DNA of 64,000 nucleotides from Blastomussa wellsi (Eukaryota > Cnidaria > Anthozoa > Scleractinia > Plerogyridae), in contig OX393568.1 in the NCBI GenBank assembly GCA_947652115.1, forward strand, positions 17,768,522-17,832,521. Reading direction: 5' to 3'. Position 1 is the first letter of the stretch. Every line of letters begins with the position of its first letter. A program made the translations under genes and the position numbers. This document shows, piece by piece, positions 39,201-49,257 of this stretch. The notes under the pieces were generated by a model. That model was not told the origin of the DNA. It was given only the letters and a program-made list of their open reading frames with translations, and did no database searches.

Positions 39201-42200
39201 GACAACAACTGTCCATCTTAGAGAGATGTCTGGCTAAAAGTTTAAATGCAGTAAAATGACTGAAAAATGGCACGCAGGGACCAACACCAGTTGTCCATCT
39301 TAAAGAGAGTTTAGCTACAGTAAAATGTCTGAGAAATGACAGAAGGGACCAACAACAGTTGTCAATTCGCAGTCTTACAGACTCAGGTGTCTAAATCACA
39401 TGTTTCTAAATCACAAAGCATTTCTATATCACAGTTAGGGAGCTGTTGGCTTTTCACTGTGTACAATCTACAAGTTTGAAAAGTATATTTATTCGTTGGA
39501 GAACAGTGCAGTTTTACATTCTTGAAAAAACTCACCTTAAAGGCTGCCATGGCTTTATCAATTTTATGTTTCTTTTTTAAGGTTTTCTTGTTCACTCCAC
39601 TTGCATGAAGCATTCTTCTAATTGCTGATTGGTCCAACTGATAAAAACACCAAGTTTTTAATTACAGACAGAGGAGTTTACAAATGCACAATGTCACATG
39701 CACACATACATGCACACAAATCCCCTAGCACCTAACATACAAACTGTAATAAAATTACAAATGAAAAGAGATACCATGACATTGAGAACTACATGTATGG
39801 CAATAGGCTTCCATCAATCAAAAGTCATTATGATAATGACCTAATATGGAAAGGTTTGGTTATATAAATGCCTTTGAAGGGTTTGATTTGACAACTGCCA
39901 TCCATACAAGGTGATTAATAAGGTTTGATTGATGGAAGTCTATCGCCAACTGAACAGAGACAGGACTTCTTTAAGAAAGGTGGCCTGCCCAGAATAGCTT
40001 CGCTAATTGCGGGTCGCCTAGGACTATGATCATATTGTAATGCTCATAAACAAGGAAACAACTGTTCGTAGAAGTTTGATTCAGAGGTTCATGTATCACT
40101 GAACGTAGTGGTAATGCAATAACATAAATTCACTGTCTATACCTCTTGATCACTATCACTGTCATCTTTGTCTTTACTTTCTTCATCTTTTCCAAGAAAA
40201 AAAGCCAGAGCTGCAACTACAATCTGTCACAACATAACATCACTCAATCACTTTTAAATTTTATAGCATACTACTTGAAAAGTTTTTTTTGTTGATATTT
40301 TACATTAAAAGGAATTGTACTGATTGATTGCAACAATTGAATGGCATGGTGCAAGACTGACCAAAGTGACTGTTTTGGGTGAAATTGTTTTCCTTCGTTT
40401 TTCTCAGAAAGAAAGTGCAAACCAGCCAAAAAAATTACAGGGGATTGTGTTACTACTAAAGTGAAAAGAACATGCAAAAATTAAAGCAAAAATTCACCAA
40501 AAGTCATTTAGGTCAGTCTTGCACAAAGCCGTTCAAATAATGAATTTGATTTTTTGTGATATCTGGAATTATGAAGGTCTCGGTAAGTGTTATCAGCGTT
40601 AGCCTTTGGCTTTGGCGGATAATGCCTACCTTGCCCTTGATAATTCTGGATCAAAAACCTCATTCAATAATTGTTTAATACGTACATGGACATGTGGTTG
40701 TTAAATGAATTACCTTTGTCACTGATGAGAAGCATGCTGTAGAAAGAACATTGACTGTTTTTGCGTCGTTCCAGACATTTTTCCTATAAAGTTCCACCAT
40801 AACATCAAGGGATTTCTTTGCAGCTATAGCATTGCTGTCTTGCAGCATTGTATACATGAAATTTTGAAGAGTCTAAAACAAAAGCAAAAAACCAAATCCA
40901 TCCATCCATGTGTATTGTCTCTTCTTACTAAATACATGCACCAAATTGTTACCATAGGTACACCAGGCACCTTCGAACGTGGGGGCACTGCGACCTCCCT
41001 GTCCGAAAAAAAAGGACTCAATGCCCAAATGTGTTTGTATTAAACCAAAACAGAGACGTCCAAAAATTGCATTAAAGCAAAACGATCGCACACTTATTGA
41101 ACTTTAACAATTCAATAATAGTTCACTGATCAAAAACTAGTAAAACATGTTGTTCATGTGTGTTACCATATTGGCACAGGAGGAGCACGTTTTTAAATAT
41201 CTGATTAAGAAATCTATCATTTTTATCCAAATACTGGCTTGATGCAGATCGTCATTTTTTCTACTTTTCTTCTAACTGCTGTTAACTGAATCCTGAGCGT
41301 TTTCCCCTAAAATGTCGAAACATTTTTGAAATTGTGGGAGGGGGGGGGGAAGAGGTGGCTGCAGCCCCCTTGATCCCTAGCCCCGTACACCTATGATTGC
41401 TACTTGCAATGTAGTCCAAGTAGTAATAATCAAAGACATTAAACAGAAAGTTATCTGTAAACAGGTCAACACATTTAATGTACGATGAACTGTTTTAAAC
41501 TGAAAGCTTAGGACTCTGCTGGGCTATTCCTTAGGCTTCAGCAAGCTTAATAACAAATCTTTATGCAATATCCATGTGCCCAAAATGTTCTTCAACAGTG
41601 ACAGTGAATAATTAAAAAATAAATTCTTCTTCTGGTTTCGGAAGGCACAGTCGCCAAATGGTTAGTGTGCTGGACTCAGGATCCAATCTGGATTGGAGCC
41701 CTGGCCAGGACACTGAGTTGTGTCCTTGGAGAAGGCACTTTGATGTGTGTATCTCTCCACCCAGGTCAGTATAAATGGGTATAGGCAGCCTGACAGAATT
41801 ATGAGGAATAACCTACAATGGTGGGTGATGTGGCAGCTCTTGTAATGTCTGAATGGCTCAATACCCTGCGTGAAAACAACAGGAACAATGCCCCTAGCCC
41901 ATAAAACAATAGCAACTGCTACCAGTAGAATTACAAGCTTACGAGAGCTGCTACACTACCGACAATGGTCTAGCATCCCATCCAGGGAGGTGAAGTAATA
42001 CTCCTAGCCACACTTCATGCTAAATAAACTGGAGTTACGCACTGGCAGCTATGAGCCAGCTGGGCACAAAAAAGGCTTTACTTTACCTTTGGTTCAGGAC
42101 TATACTTTTCAAGTAAAATCGTAGTCTTACAACAATAACTACATGTATTTTAGTACAGTGGAACCCTGTTAACCGCAGTGGCCATATTGATAATAATGAG

Positions 42201-45200
42201 AAAATGAATGGCCAAGCTTTTGTTTGGGCCAAAATAAAGTGGACACAAGTAAGGTGGTGCAGGGTACAAAGAAGGTAGTGTCTGATAGCCTGGGGCTAGT
42301 GGATTTTATCCTTCACTTGCCCAATGGGCAAGTGAAAGTTTTCACGAATTAATTAATTAACTTATTCATCACACTTCTGAGAATTTTTTCGGGCTAGTGG
42401 AAATGACCTCCGGGCTAGTGCATCCTGGCTACAGCTTGTCCATTGGGCAGATTGGAAAATCGAACTTCCACGTACCCTGTGGTGGTTGTATTAATGGAGT
42501 GGGTGTATGGCAGGGTTCCACTGTACATAATTTTATTTCTGGTGGGTTTCAATACTCACAGTATTAACTTTATTATTCTTGTGTTTTGCATTGATGTTCT
42601 TGATGTCTGTGACAATGTGACTGTATAATACCTGTCTTAGAAGTTTATCTTTACATCTGAACAATGCAAAGAACAGTTCTAGAAGGCTGAATTGGATAAA
42701 AAACAAGACAAAACCACTTTAAAAATTTAAGGAACTTGAAGCAAGTTTAAGTAACAACACAGTCAATACACTTAAAACTGTGAAAGTCCCAGCTGAGTTG
42801 ATGTTTGCCATTAGGCCTACATGTTTATAAATTTAAAATAATTGAATTAGTAAACCTTTTCCACATTTTTAAATTTAATTTTCATCTACATGTACTGTAT
42901 GTTGTGTTGAAAGTTCCTATTAAATAAGGGATGTCCCATTAGAAATATGAATGGTAGGGGGATCCTCAAACAAAACAAAAATATCCTGCAAAACAGAAAT
43001 ATAAGAAAAATCCTGAATTGCAAAGGAACCAGAAAAACTGACCTGTATGGGTTGAAAAAAACTCTTGCACTCCTGATGGTAGTGAAAAAAAAATTTTCCA
43101 TAAATTCCTACCTTCCCCTTCACATTTCTAATGTCTAATGGTGCATCCCTAAGGTTTTAATAGTTCTATGATGCTAAACTACAAGGGTAAACAGCTTTAA
43201 AAAATAAATATTGCTTAGTTAATAGACAATTACTGCTTGTTCCCACAACAGATAAGCAATCACTACATTGCACATGTTTAAGCTCTAACAAATGAAGTGT
43301 ACACAATGTGCATGGTACATGTACAGATCAAGCAACTTATTTACCTTGTAGGTGATAATAAGTTCTTGTTTCTAAGAAGTATAAGAGCTCTGCAAATCAT
43401 CTGTAACAACAAAATGATTTAATTCTGGATTGTAAGTAAACAGCTAAAGAAATCAGTCCTTTGTGCTCTGTGAGCTGGACTGAAGATTTACATGTAGATG
43501 AGCTGAGGAAACAAATTCTAAAAATAATTAAAGACCTTTAGACAACTTAGATGAACAAGTAGTCCTGATGTTTTGAAATAAATTATGGAAGGAGGAAGAA
43601 TAGCTCAAGAATGGGTACAGACACAATCAAGTCCTGCTTGCATATGTGTATGTACAGAATCAAAATGACTTACAAATGCAATCATACACATAAGGCAATA
43701 CGTATATATGTATAATCAGCCTTGTGTAATTATTTATAATATACCTCCCAATGAAATCTTCCTAAGTTAAATGCAAAAGATTGTAGGTGTTGTCTCCACA
43801 CTACTCAGATTTCCGAAGAGGATTGTTCTGTTCTGATTAACATCAAACAGTGACAAAGATTTCTGAAAATGTTTTGATGACTTCCAGACATTACTGAAGA
43901 CTACCAAAGATATTCTTACGACTTTCAAATGTTGCCAAGTGTGAACACAAAGTTTGCATTGAGGAAATCGTATTAGACTATTTCTTCTCCCAAACTGAAT
44001 TTCATTTTTGGCTGGTACATGGCAAGAAATGCAGATTTTTCATAGCAAAGCATGAGAAATTGGCCTTCATGCACAAAATCAGCACTATAGGCATAAGACT
44101 CATACAGTGCATAATGCGAGAGAGTCGTCTAGAAGGTCTTTATTAATGGCTAAGAAAGCCTTACTGCATTGCAGATTTATTAAGTAAAATGACTGTGATA
44201 GAATCTACTAATTATACAGTACCGACTTACCATTCTGAGCTCAGTATCCATGACACTATGATGCCTTTGCAGGACTTCTATAAGTTCTTGAGGAAAATGT
44301 TCCAGTTCATGTGTATAGCAGTGTGCAACCTGCATGCACAAAAATTAATGGTATTAAATCGCACAAATCAAAACTCAAAATTATAAATAATTACCGGTAT
44401 GTACGTATACTATTTAATTTATTCATAATTTACCGCTAGTTGAACCAAAATGAGGTTATTAACTCGTACCTGGCTGATGAACATGACCAAATCTCCAAGG
44501 GTTTTGCTTGCATTTGAGGGGTCAAGTTTGAAAATCTGAAGGTTGGATTCATAGTGCCTGAATTGTTGAAGAAACTATCAACCAGGAACATTTATTAGAA
44601 TGACACAGCTTGGTGTATAGTAACAATAAATTATTTATGATAACAAATACAAAAGAAAGCAAAACTTAATCACAACAGGTGCATTGCACTACTGTGACTA
44701 CATGTACCAAGAGATCCTATGACAAATTTGTGCACTCATCTACTGAGAAGCACCATCCATGAGAGTACTGCAGATGCCATTTGGCGACTACCTTATTAGT
44801 GTTAAAAAATCGATGTAAATTGCTTCAATCTTATGTTAAGATGGCATTTTTCTTCCTGGTTCACACAAACTAACCATCAGGATGATCACCCTCAGGGTTG
44901 TCAATAAGATTTGAAGTAGGAGCAGATATTTTGAAAGTAGGCGACTCTGGGGCCGGAGGCCCCCGGACAGACAAGGGGTCTGGGCATGGGGGCCGCCAAG
45001 GCCCCCAGCTGGGTACAGGGGCAGAGCCTGGTTGGAGGTCCATTGGGCAAATCCCCCGGAAGGAAAATGAATTTGACGTTTTGGCTTAGCTAAAAATTGC
45101 CTTTCCCCAGAGAAATTCTAACAAGTCCTACTTCCTGAAAAGAAAAGTACTATTAATGACTCATCAGTTATTTAATATATTTATTCTCAAGGAGCTTTGA

Positions 45201-47157
45201 CTTTAACCTTCAAGTCCCAGTCTAACTTTTTATTTCTAATCGAAACTAATCTGTCATTGATTTTAAAAATTATCTCCCTCCGAGATAAAAATATTTTTGT
45301 CATCCATGTTTTTGCAGGTCAAAACCCAGCTTTACTTTTGTATAACGAAAAGTTCAATGAACTTCACATAACTTAATTACCTTCATCTCTTGTTCTTTTG
45401 CTAAAAAGTGCTCTAAAGAAGACTTTCAGATTTACGCAAGTACAGTTTCTAAAACCATGTGTTAATTGTGAAAGAGTCAAGTAGGCTTGTAATCCCAGAC
45501 GGAAATATCTGTTTACTTGGGCCGCGACATGTTGCGTCACGTAGCGATCAAGACTGATAATAAACACACGCATGCACAAAAACTACTGTAATACCAAACT
45601 GCATGGCAATGGTAGCATTAAATACCAAACGTTTTGAAATAAACTAGGACCGACAGACATTTTTTTATAGTTTTCTTTTTGTTTTATATTTGGAAATGAA
45701 TGGACATCACTTTGAACTTGTGAAGAGTAAAACTTTACCGGTAATTACCGTCTTTCAAATGTGTTCGTGTAGGGACGAAATCCAATAAGTTCAATTGCAA
45801 ATTGACACTGCCAACTTAAAAGGTTTACTCTAGAATAACAAACTTCATAAAGGCAGACTTGTGTAAATTTAGTAAACAAACCTGAGCTGCTCATTTGCAA
45901 ACCATGTACATCAGAACGAATCGAGCAAAAACTTCTCTTGTAAATCGCGCATTGCAAAATACATTGAAATTATGAATAAAACAAAAGGGTACTTTTAACC
46001 TTTTATATTATTTCATTTTTTTAAGCGTTTTTGTGATGACCGCTCTTTTTTCCTACTTATCTCCACCAATTTGTAGCTTATTGACAACCCTGCACCCTTG
46101 TGATAAGCACAGCAAAAAGAAAAACAAACAAACAAAAACAAAAAACAAAACAAAGATAGTAAGGATGCACTCAATTGGGGTTCACCTCAGTGTAAAAACC
46201 TGTGAATTGTTTCTTTGTTGAGCTAGCTTTTCTGTTCTATATTGTTTTGAGTTCTTTTCTGTCTTGTTTGTTCTTTGTTTTACATACTGAGGATGAGCCT
46301 TCAATCGACCTTATTCTGGAATAACAATGGATTATTCAAGAATTTCTATTCCATGCTGATGTTAAAAAATGATTATTCCTTTTGCAGAATGGCTCATGAT
46401 ATAGGTGATGGCTAAAAAGGATATATGAGAGTTACCTATCTAACCATGAACAATTGAGTTGTCTTGCATGGAACATTGAATTGTTGGAGCCTCGAGGGGT
46501 CAGTAGCCACTGAAAGGCTGAGGCTCCGATGATTCCACGCTTCGCGTAAGACAACTCAATCTGTTCATGGTTAGAAAGGTCCCTTTCGTCTATCCCTTTT
46601 AGCCATCACCCACGATGCAACACCAAGAAGAGCAACTTATCACATAAAGATAAAAGCATATGACAAAAATAGAAATACCGAGTTTTGGATAAAGTAATCA
46701 ATTAAAATCAATGCCATTTATTTGATTGATTGTTATCGATTAGTGATAAAATTTAGAATCAACAATCGATAATCACAAAAACTTACATGTTCGATTGTTC
46801 ATCGATCGATCATCGATGTTTTTGGTCAGACCCTGTCAATGCAAGTACGCAATTATCTGACCCCAACAACCCCAAGTATACGTATAAGCGGTTCCCACGA
46901 TTTTTTTGACATTCAACACGGAATACAGCAATCAATGATATCCCCAAATCTGGAAAGCTACAAGGTTACACTCGCTGGTCGGCCTGCCAGTCAAGATCTC
47001 GGCTCCCCCCACGTGTTTTCAGGTGTTTTATGCGTTCTAACATATAAAGTTAGCATCGTACACTCACCTCCTCTCTGTACGAGTCCGGATCTCTTTTAAC
47101 CAGGTTTTGTAACTGCGGTAAATTATGTGGCAACTTATTTCTGTTTCTGTCGCTCAT
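26562..47157 (-). CDS. SDAD1: Protein SDA1 homolog, 60S ribosome biogenesis, complete 695 aa
   Basis: Twenty-four exons: 47068-47157, 44470-44574, 44231-44329, 43345-43400, 42560-42686, 40714-40872, 40143-40223, 39536-39637, 38672-38744, 38460-38563, 38294-38351, 37849-37907, 37446-37522, 37015-37112, 36394-36470, 35287-35370, 34466-34523, 33913-33974, 33683-33781, 32748-32863, 31833-31917, 27555-27638, 27361-27447, 26562-26609. Every junction is GT-AG and in phase; the total is 2088 nt. The product aligns end to end with animal SDAD1 (human 687 aa). Landmarks are [16 protein letters not shown] at the start, [50 protein letters not shown], an acidic stretch (exons 17-19), [20 protein letters not shown], and a basic tail with [10 protein letters not shown] and [11 protein letters not shown]1 proteins are nucleolar and act in late 60S maturation and export. 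Start chosen at [10 protein letters not shown] as in the family. Confidence 0.97.
27134..27345. mobile_element. Foldback MITE with AACAATTATTCCA end, copy B, inverted relative to copy A
   Basis: The palindrome 27134-27183 has the same termini as 2038-2139 but a shortened centre. The adjoining 27184-27345 matches 1862-2037 in reverse complement (CATTGTACAAACATTGCGAAAAATGCATT; AGGAAATGCAATATACCA in pieces of under 20 bases). It ends about 15 bases from the donor of SDAD1 exon 23. Confidence 0.75.
27683..28068. mobile_element. TIR element in SDAD1 intron 21
   Basis: The left end AAGGGGGCCCTGTCACGG...TTTTGGTG and the right end, in reverse complement AAGGGGCACTCTCACGGTAT...TTTTGGTG, are imperfect TIRs about 386 bp apart. 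No coding capacity. Confidence 0.6.
28069..31832 (-). other. Remainder of the 4.2-kb SDAD1 intron 21
   Basis: No exon recognised. It holds a small inverted repeat at about 31338-31396 (GATCAAGCGTTC / GAACGCCTGATC) and a CG-rich patch near 30182-30200. Open frames of 60-85 residues show no family motif. Confidence 0.6.
36084..36244. mobile_element. Near-perfect palindromic MITE (AATAGACCAATTTCGATAT)
   Basis: Arms of about 70 bp: the left begins AATAGACCAATTTCGATAT and continues through AAAACAATAGAC and ACGAGGCTCCGGGG; the right is the reverse complement of this with few mismatches. Lies in the SDAD1 intron between exons 15 and 16, about 150 bp from exon 15. Confidence 0.85.
36700..36810 (+). 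repeat. Diverged SINE body fragment
   Basis: TGTTTTGGGCAAGATACTTTACTCTCATAG...CACCCAGGTGTATA (read in two pieces) matches the body of the SINE at 56918-57150, without the tRNA head. Confidence 0.6.
38015..38095 (+). repeat. SINE 3' fragment
   Basis: GGACTAGCATCCAGTCCAGG followed by an ATATCCCTGGCTGCTTACC end corresponds to the 3' part of the tRNA-headed SINE family. 5' truncated. Confidence 0.6.
41333..41405 (+). repeat. G-tract repeat, copy 2
   Basis: GGGAGGGGGGGGGG, GGTGGCTGCAGCCCCC and CACCTATGATTGC repeat the arrangement at 14280-14365. Confidence 0.6.
41645..42090 (+). mobile_element. tRNA-derived SINE, full or near-full length
   Basis: The head has an A-box-like TGGTTAGTGTGCTGG and a B-box-like GGATTGGAGCCC, spaced as in a tRNA promoter. 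The shared body follows (GACACTGAGTTGTGTCC, CTCCACCCAGGT, ATAAATGGGTA, AGCATCCCATCCAGG, ATACTCCTAG). About 190 extra bases sit between body and 3' part compared with the 56.9-kb copy. It ends in a CTTTACTTTACC tail and lies in an SDAD1 intron. Confidence 0.75.
42156..42523. mobile_element. Tc1/mariner-pogo-like MITE, TA-flanked
   Basis: TIRs CAGTGGAACCCTG...CAGGGTTCCACTG lie between TA dinucleotides (42154-42155 and 42524-42525). CAGTGGAACC termini are typical of pogo/Tigger-type elements. The centre has a palindrome CTTGCCCAATGGGCAAG and repeated GGGCTAGTG. It ends 37 bp from the SDAD1 exon 5 donor. Confidence 0.7.
46181..46285 (+). repeat. Dispersed repeat, copy 1 (partner at 48115-48228)
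   Basis: TTCACCTCAGTGTAA, TTTCTTTGTTGAGCTA and GTCTTGTTTGTTCTTTGTTT match 48115-48228 in the same orientation with scattered differences. Confidence 0.65.
46404..46610. mobile_element. Nested-arm MITE in SDAD1 intron 1
   Basis: Outer arms GGTGATGGCTAAAAAGGATA / TATCCCTTTTAGCCATCACC enclose inner arms CTAACCATGAACAATTGAGT / ACTCAATCTGTTCATGGTTAG. No coding capacity. Confidence 0.8.
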
Positions 47158-48114
47158 AATGACTTGCAGGAATAAATACAAATGAGAAAATTGCACTACA
47201 TATTTGCTATTTTCGCGTTCACATCGTCCGCCATGTTTTTGCCTCGTTTTCAGTTCCGCTACTTGATCAGCGGTCAGCTTGCAATCGTATGTGATGAGTG
47301 GTGTTGCACTCATGTTGTGTTTTCCGCTGAATGCATGTAATTTTCGCTAGCTTCATTAATTCTCAGACGTCCGAGGTCGATCGCGGCCCCTTCGCTGCTT
47401 CTCTCGAATCAGGATTATTTCCGTAGGATCGTGCTAAGTCTATAATGCACCAGTCATTTGAGATCCCCGCCAACCCGTACGGATGACCAAATCTCCCGGA
47501 TAAAAGTGGCTATATCCATGGACCTTTGCTCACCTTTGCTGCACTAAAAACACAAATTTATCCACAGATGTCTCAAAAACCAAACGACATAGGTTAATTC
47601 AAGCTCGTCTCACCGTTCCAGGCTGCATCTTTGTACTTCTGTTACCATGACTGTACCAGGCGTTTACGCAAACAAAAACACTCTCTCTTCTTCGTTACGC
47701 CATATAACCCACTCTCTGATTGGATAATTGCTCAGCCAGTTAAAGTCCACAACAGAAATGCCTCGGTTTCCCGTGAATTTCCCGTGCCAACTCGTGCGTT
47801 TATCCAACATTCAGCAGGTCTCACCATTGTGGTAAAATTTTCTCGTATTCAGAAGGAGCTGTTGGGCTACGAGCCGCTTTGATTTGGGTGGGCGGGGACC
47901 TTCGACAATTTTTAACCCACCCTAACCCCCAAAAATCACTCGCCACCCCCCAAAAAACCTATCTTCTCCACACAAAAAGGAAAATTCTCCAGATTTTAGA
48001 TCTTTATAGGTTGGCCCGGGTATCCCCCGATGGGGATTGGCGGGGGCTTCACATGACTGGTTCATAAGAATTGCTTGAAAGTGAGGTGGTGGGAAGTAGG
48101 TTGGCAGAAAAGAT

Positions 48115-48228
48115 AGGTTTACCTCGGTGTAAGAACCTTTGACTTTTTTCTTTGTTTTTGAGCTATTGTTTCTGTGTTCTGTATTGTTTCGAGGTTCTTT
48201 GTTGTCTTGTTCGTTCTTTGTTTTACTT
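48115..48228 (+). repeat. Dispersed repeat, copy 2
   Basis: Partner of 46181-46285; see that entry. Confidence 0.65.
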
Positions 48229-48475
48229 CACTGGAGAGTTTCACAGGTTCTTGCACCGACAATGAGCCGAAAAGATAGTCAAAAGTTCAGGGGTAACATC
48301 TATTGCGAATGATTGGAATTGGACGAAAAAAAGCAACGTGTACGATCTACCACGGCCCCTGTGCCCAAGACCCGCAGATTTTCCTTGCTGTGTGTGAGCG
48401 CGCGTGGTTGCGTCTATTGCATCACCAATTTTCACCATTTAGTGTCTTCATTCGCATCAGACGCGTTTTTGGCCC

Positions 48476-48619
48476 ATTCTCTACTTGCATAAATCCCATA
48501 ATACATCTCTTTTACCTCCCAAAATTTTGCATAATCATTGTTTGAAATCTAAAACAATGCCTATGCAAATTTTTTGGGGGGTAAAAGCGGTGTATTATGG
48601 TATTGTGCAAGTAGAGAAT
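48476..48619. mobile_element. MITE with ATTCTCTACTTGCA ends
   Basis: ATTCTCTACTTGCATAAT...CCCATAATACA pairs with the far end TGTATTATGG...TGCAAGTAGAGAAT. Internal TTTTACC and TTTGCATA blocks also pair. Length 144 bp. Confidence 0.75.
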
Positions 48620-48729
48620 TTTGCAAAGAGAAAACATTATGCAAACCCTTGGCTGCGTCTCGGGTTTGCATAACTGTCTCAAATTCTCCCAAACCCCCCT
48701 CTTGACTTAATTAACATATTAAGAAATTA

Positions 48730-48910
48730 TATAATTTGGTTTTATCAACTGGGTAGATAATGTGAATTGGCCACCGTAAAGAGATTCAAGAGCTGATGTT
48801 TCGAGCATTAGCCCTTCGTTGGCGAATCCTAACGCTCGAAACGTCAGCTCTTGAATCTCTTTACGGTGGCCAATTCACATTATCAACCCAGTTGATAAAA
48901 CCAAATTATA
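48730..48910. mobile_element. Near-perfect 181-bp palindromic MITE
   Basis: Arms of about 85 bp are almost identical in reverse complement (TATAATTTGGTTTTATCAAC at both ends, then AATGTGAATTGGCCACCGT and GAGATTCAAGAGCTGA). A half copy lies at 6789-6865 (TTATAATTTGGTTTTATCAA and ATTGGCCACCG). Confidence 0.85.
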
Positions 48911-48966
48911 TTGTTATACTTCCCACCGACACAGCACCACAGTTTCTTTAGAAACTTACACCCTCT
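48911..48966 (+). repeat. Short dispersed repeat, copy 1
   Basis: TTGTTATACTTCCCACCGAC...CAGTTTCTTTAGAAACTTAC recurs at about 53474-53528 with three or four differences. Confidence 0.7.
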
Positions 48967-49128
48967 ATATTAAGAAATTAGTTTTATGACTAAACAGTTT
49001 TACCTTTCCTCACACAAGATCTTTATTCAGGCTTAATATTAAAAATTATATTAAGAAATTCGTTTTTTGACTAAACAGTTTTACCTTTTTTTCACAAAAT
49101 ATCTTTATTCAGGCTTAATATTAAAATA
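48967..49128. repeat. Two-copy tandem duplication (period ~82 bp)
   Basis: TATATTAAGAAATT, GACTAAACAGTTTTACC and TTTATTCAGGCTTAATATTA occur in both halves (from 48967 and 49048). It lies in the 3' flank of the SLC15 gene and duplicates an AATAAA signal. Confidence 0.85.
49104..49109 (-). terminator. Polyadenylation signal of the SLC15 gene
   Basis: AATAAA on the minus strand about 150 bases after the stop codon. A second AATAAA at 49022-49027 comes from the tandem duplication. Confidence 0.55.
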
Positions 49129-49257
49129 TTATTATCCCTATTAATAAATATTATGATCTGATTGTTTTAAAAACTATAACTATTTAAAAGGCTGTCCAGA
49201 ATCTAATTAAATAACTGTATTTTAATTTAGACGCAGTCTATCTGGCCTGCAGTTGTG

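Larger units (their letters stand above)
44575..47067 (-). other. First SDAD1 intron (2.5 kb)
   Basis: Non-coding. Contains a GC-rich repeat patch at 44940-45060 (GGGGCCGGAGGCCCCC palindrome), the 46181-46285 dispersed repeat and the MITE at 46404-46610. Confidence 0.65.
47158..49103. other. SDAD1 upstream region and SLC15 downstream region
   Basis: The SDAD1 start is at 47157 and its promoter should lie within a few hundred bases above it. The stretch also contains the 48115 repeat, the MITE at 48476-48619 and the palindrome at 48730-48910. No further gene recognised. Confidence 0.6.

Noticed and set aside
40873..42559. Apparent missing SDAD1 exon (HIVTDIKN block)
   Set aside because: The block is found at the end of exon 5 when the correct donor at 42560 is used instead of the GTATTA at 42631; all phases then fit.
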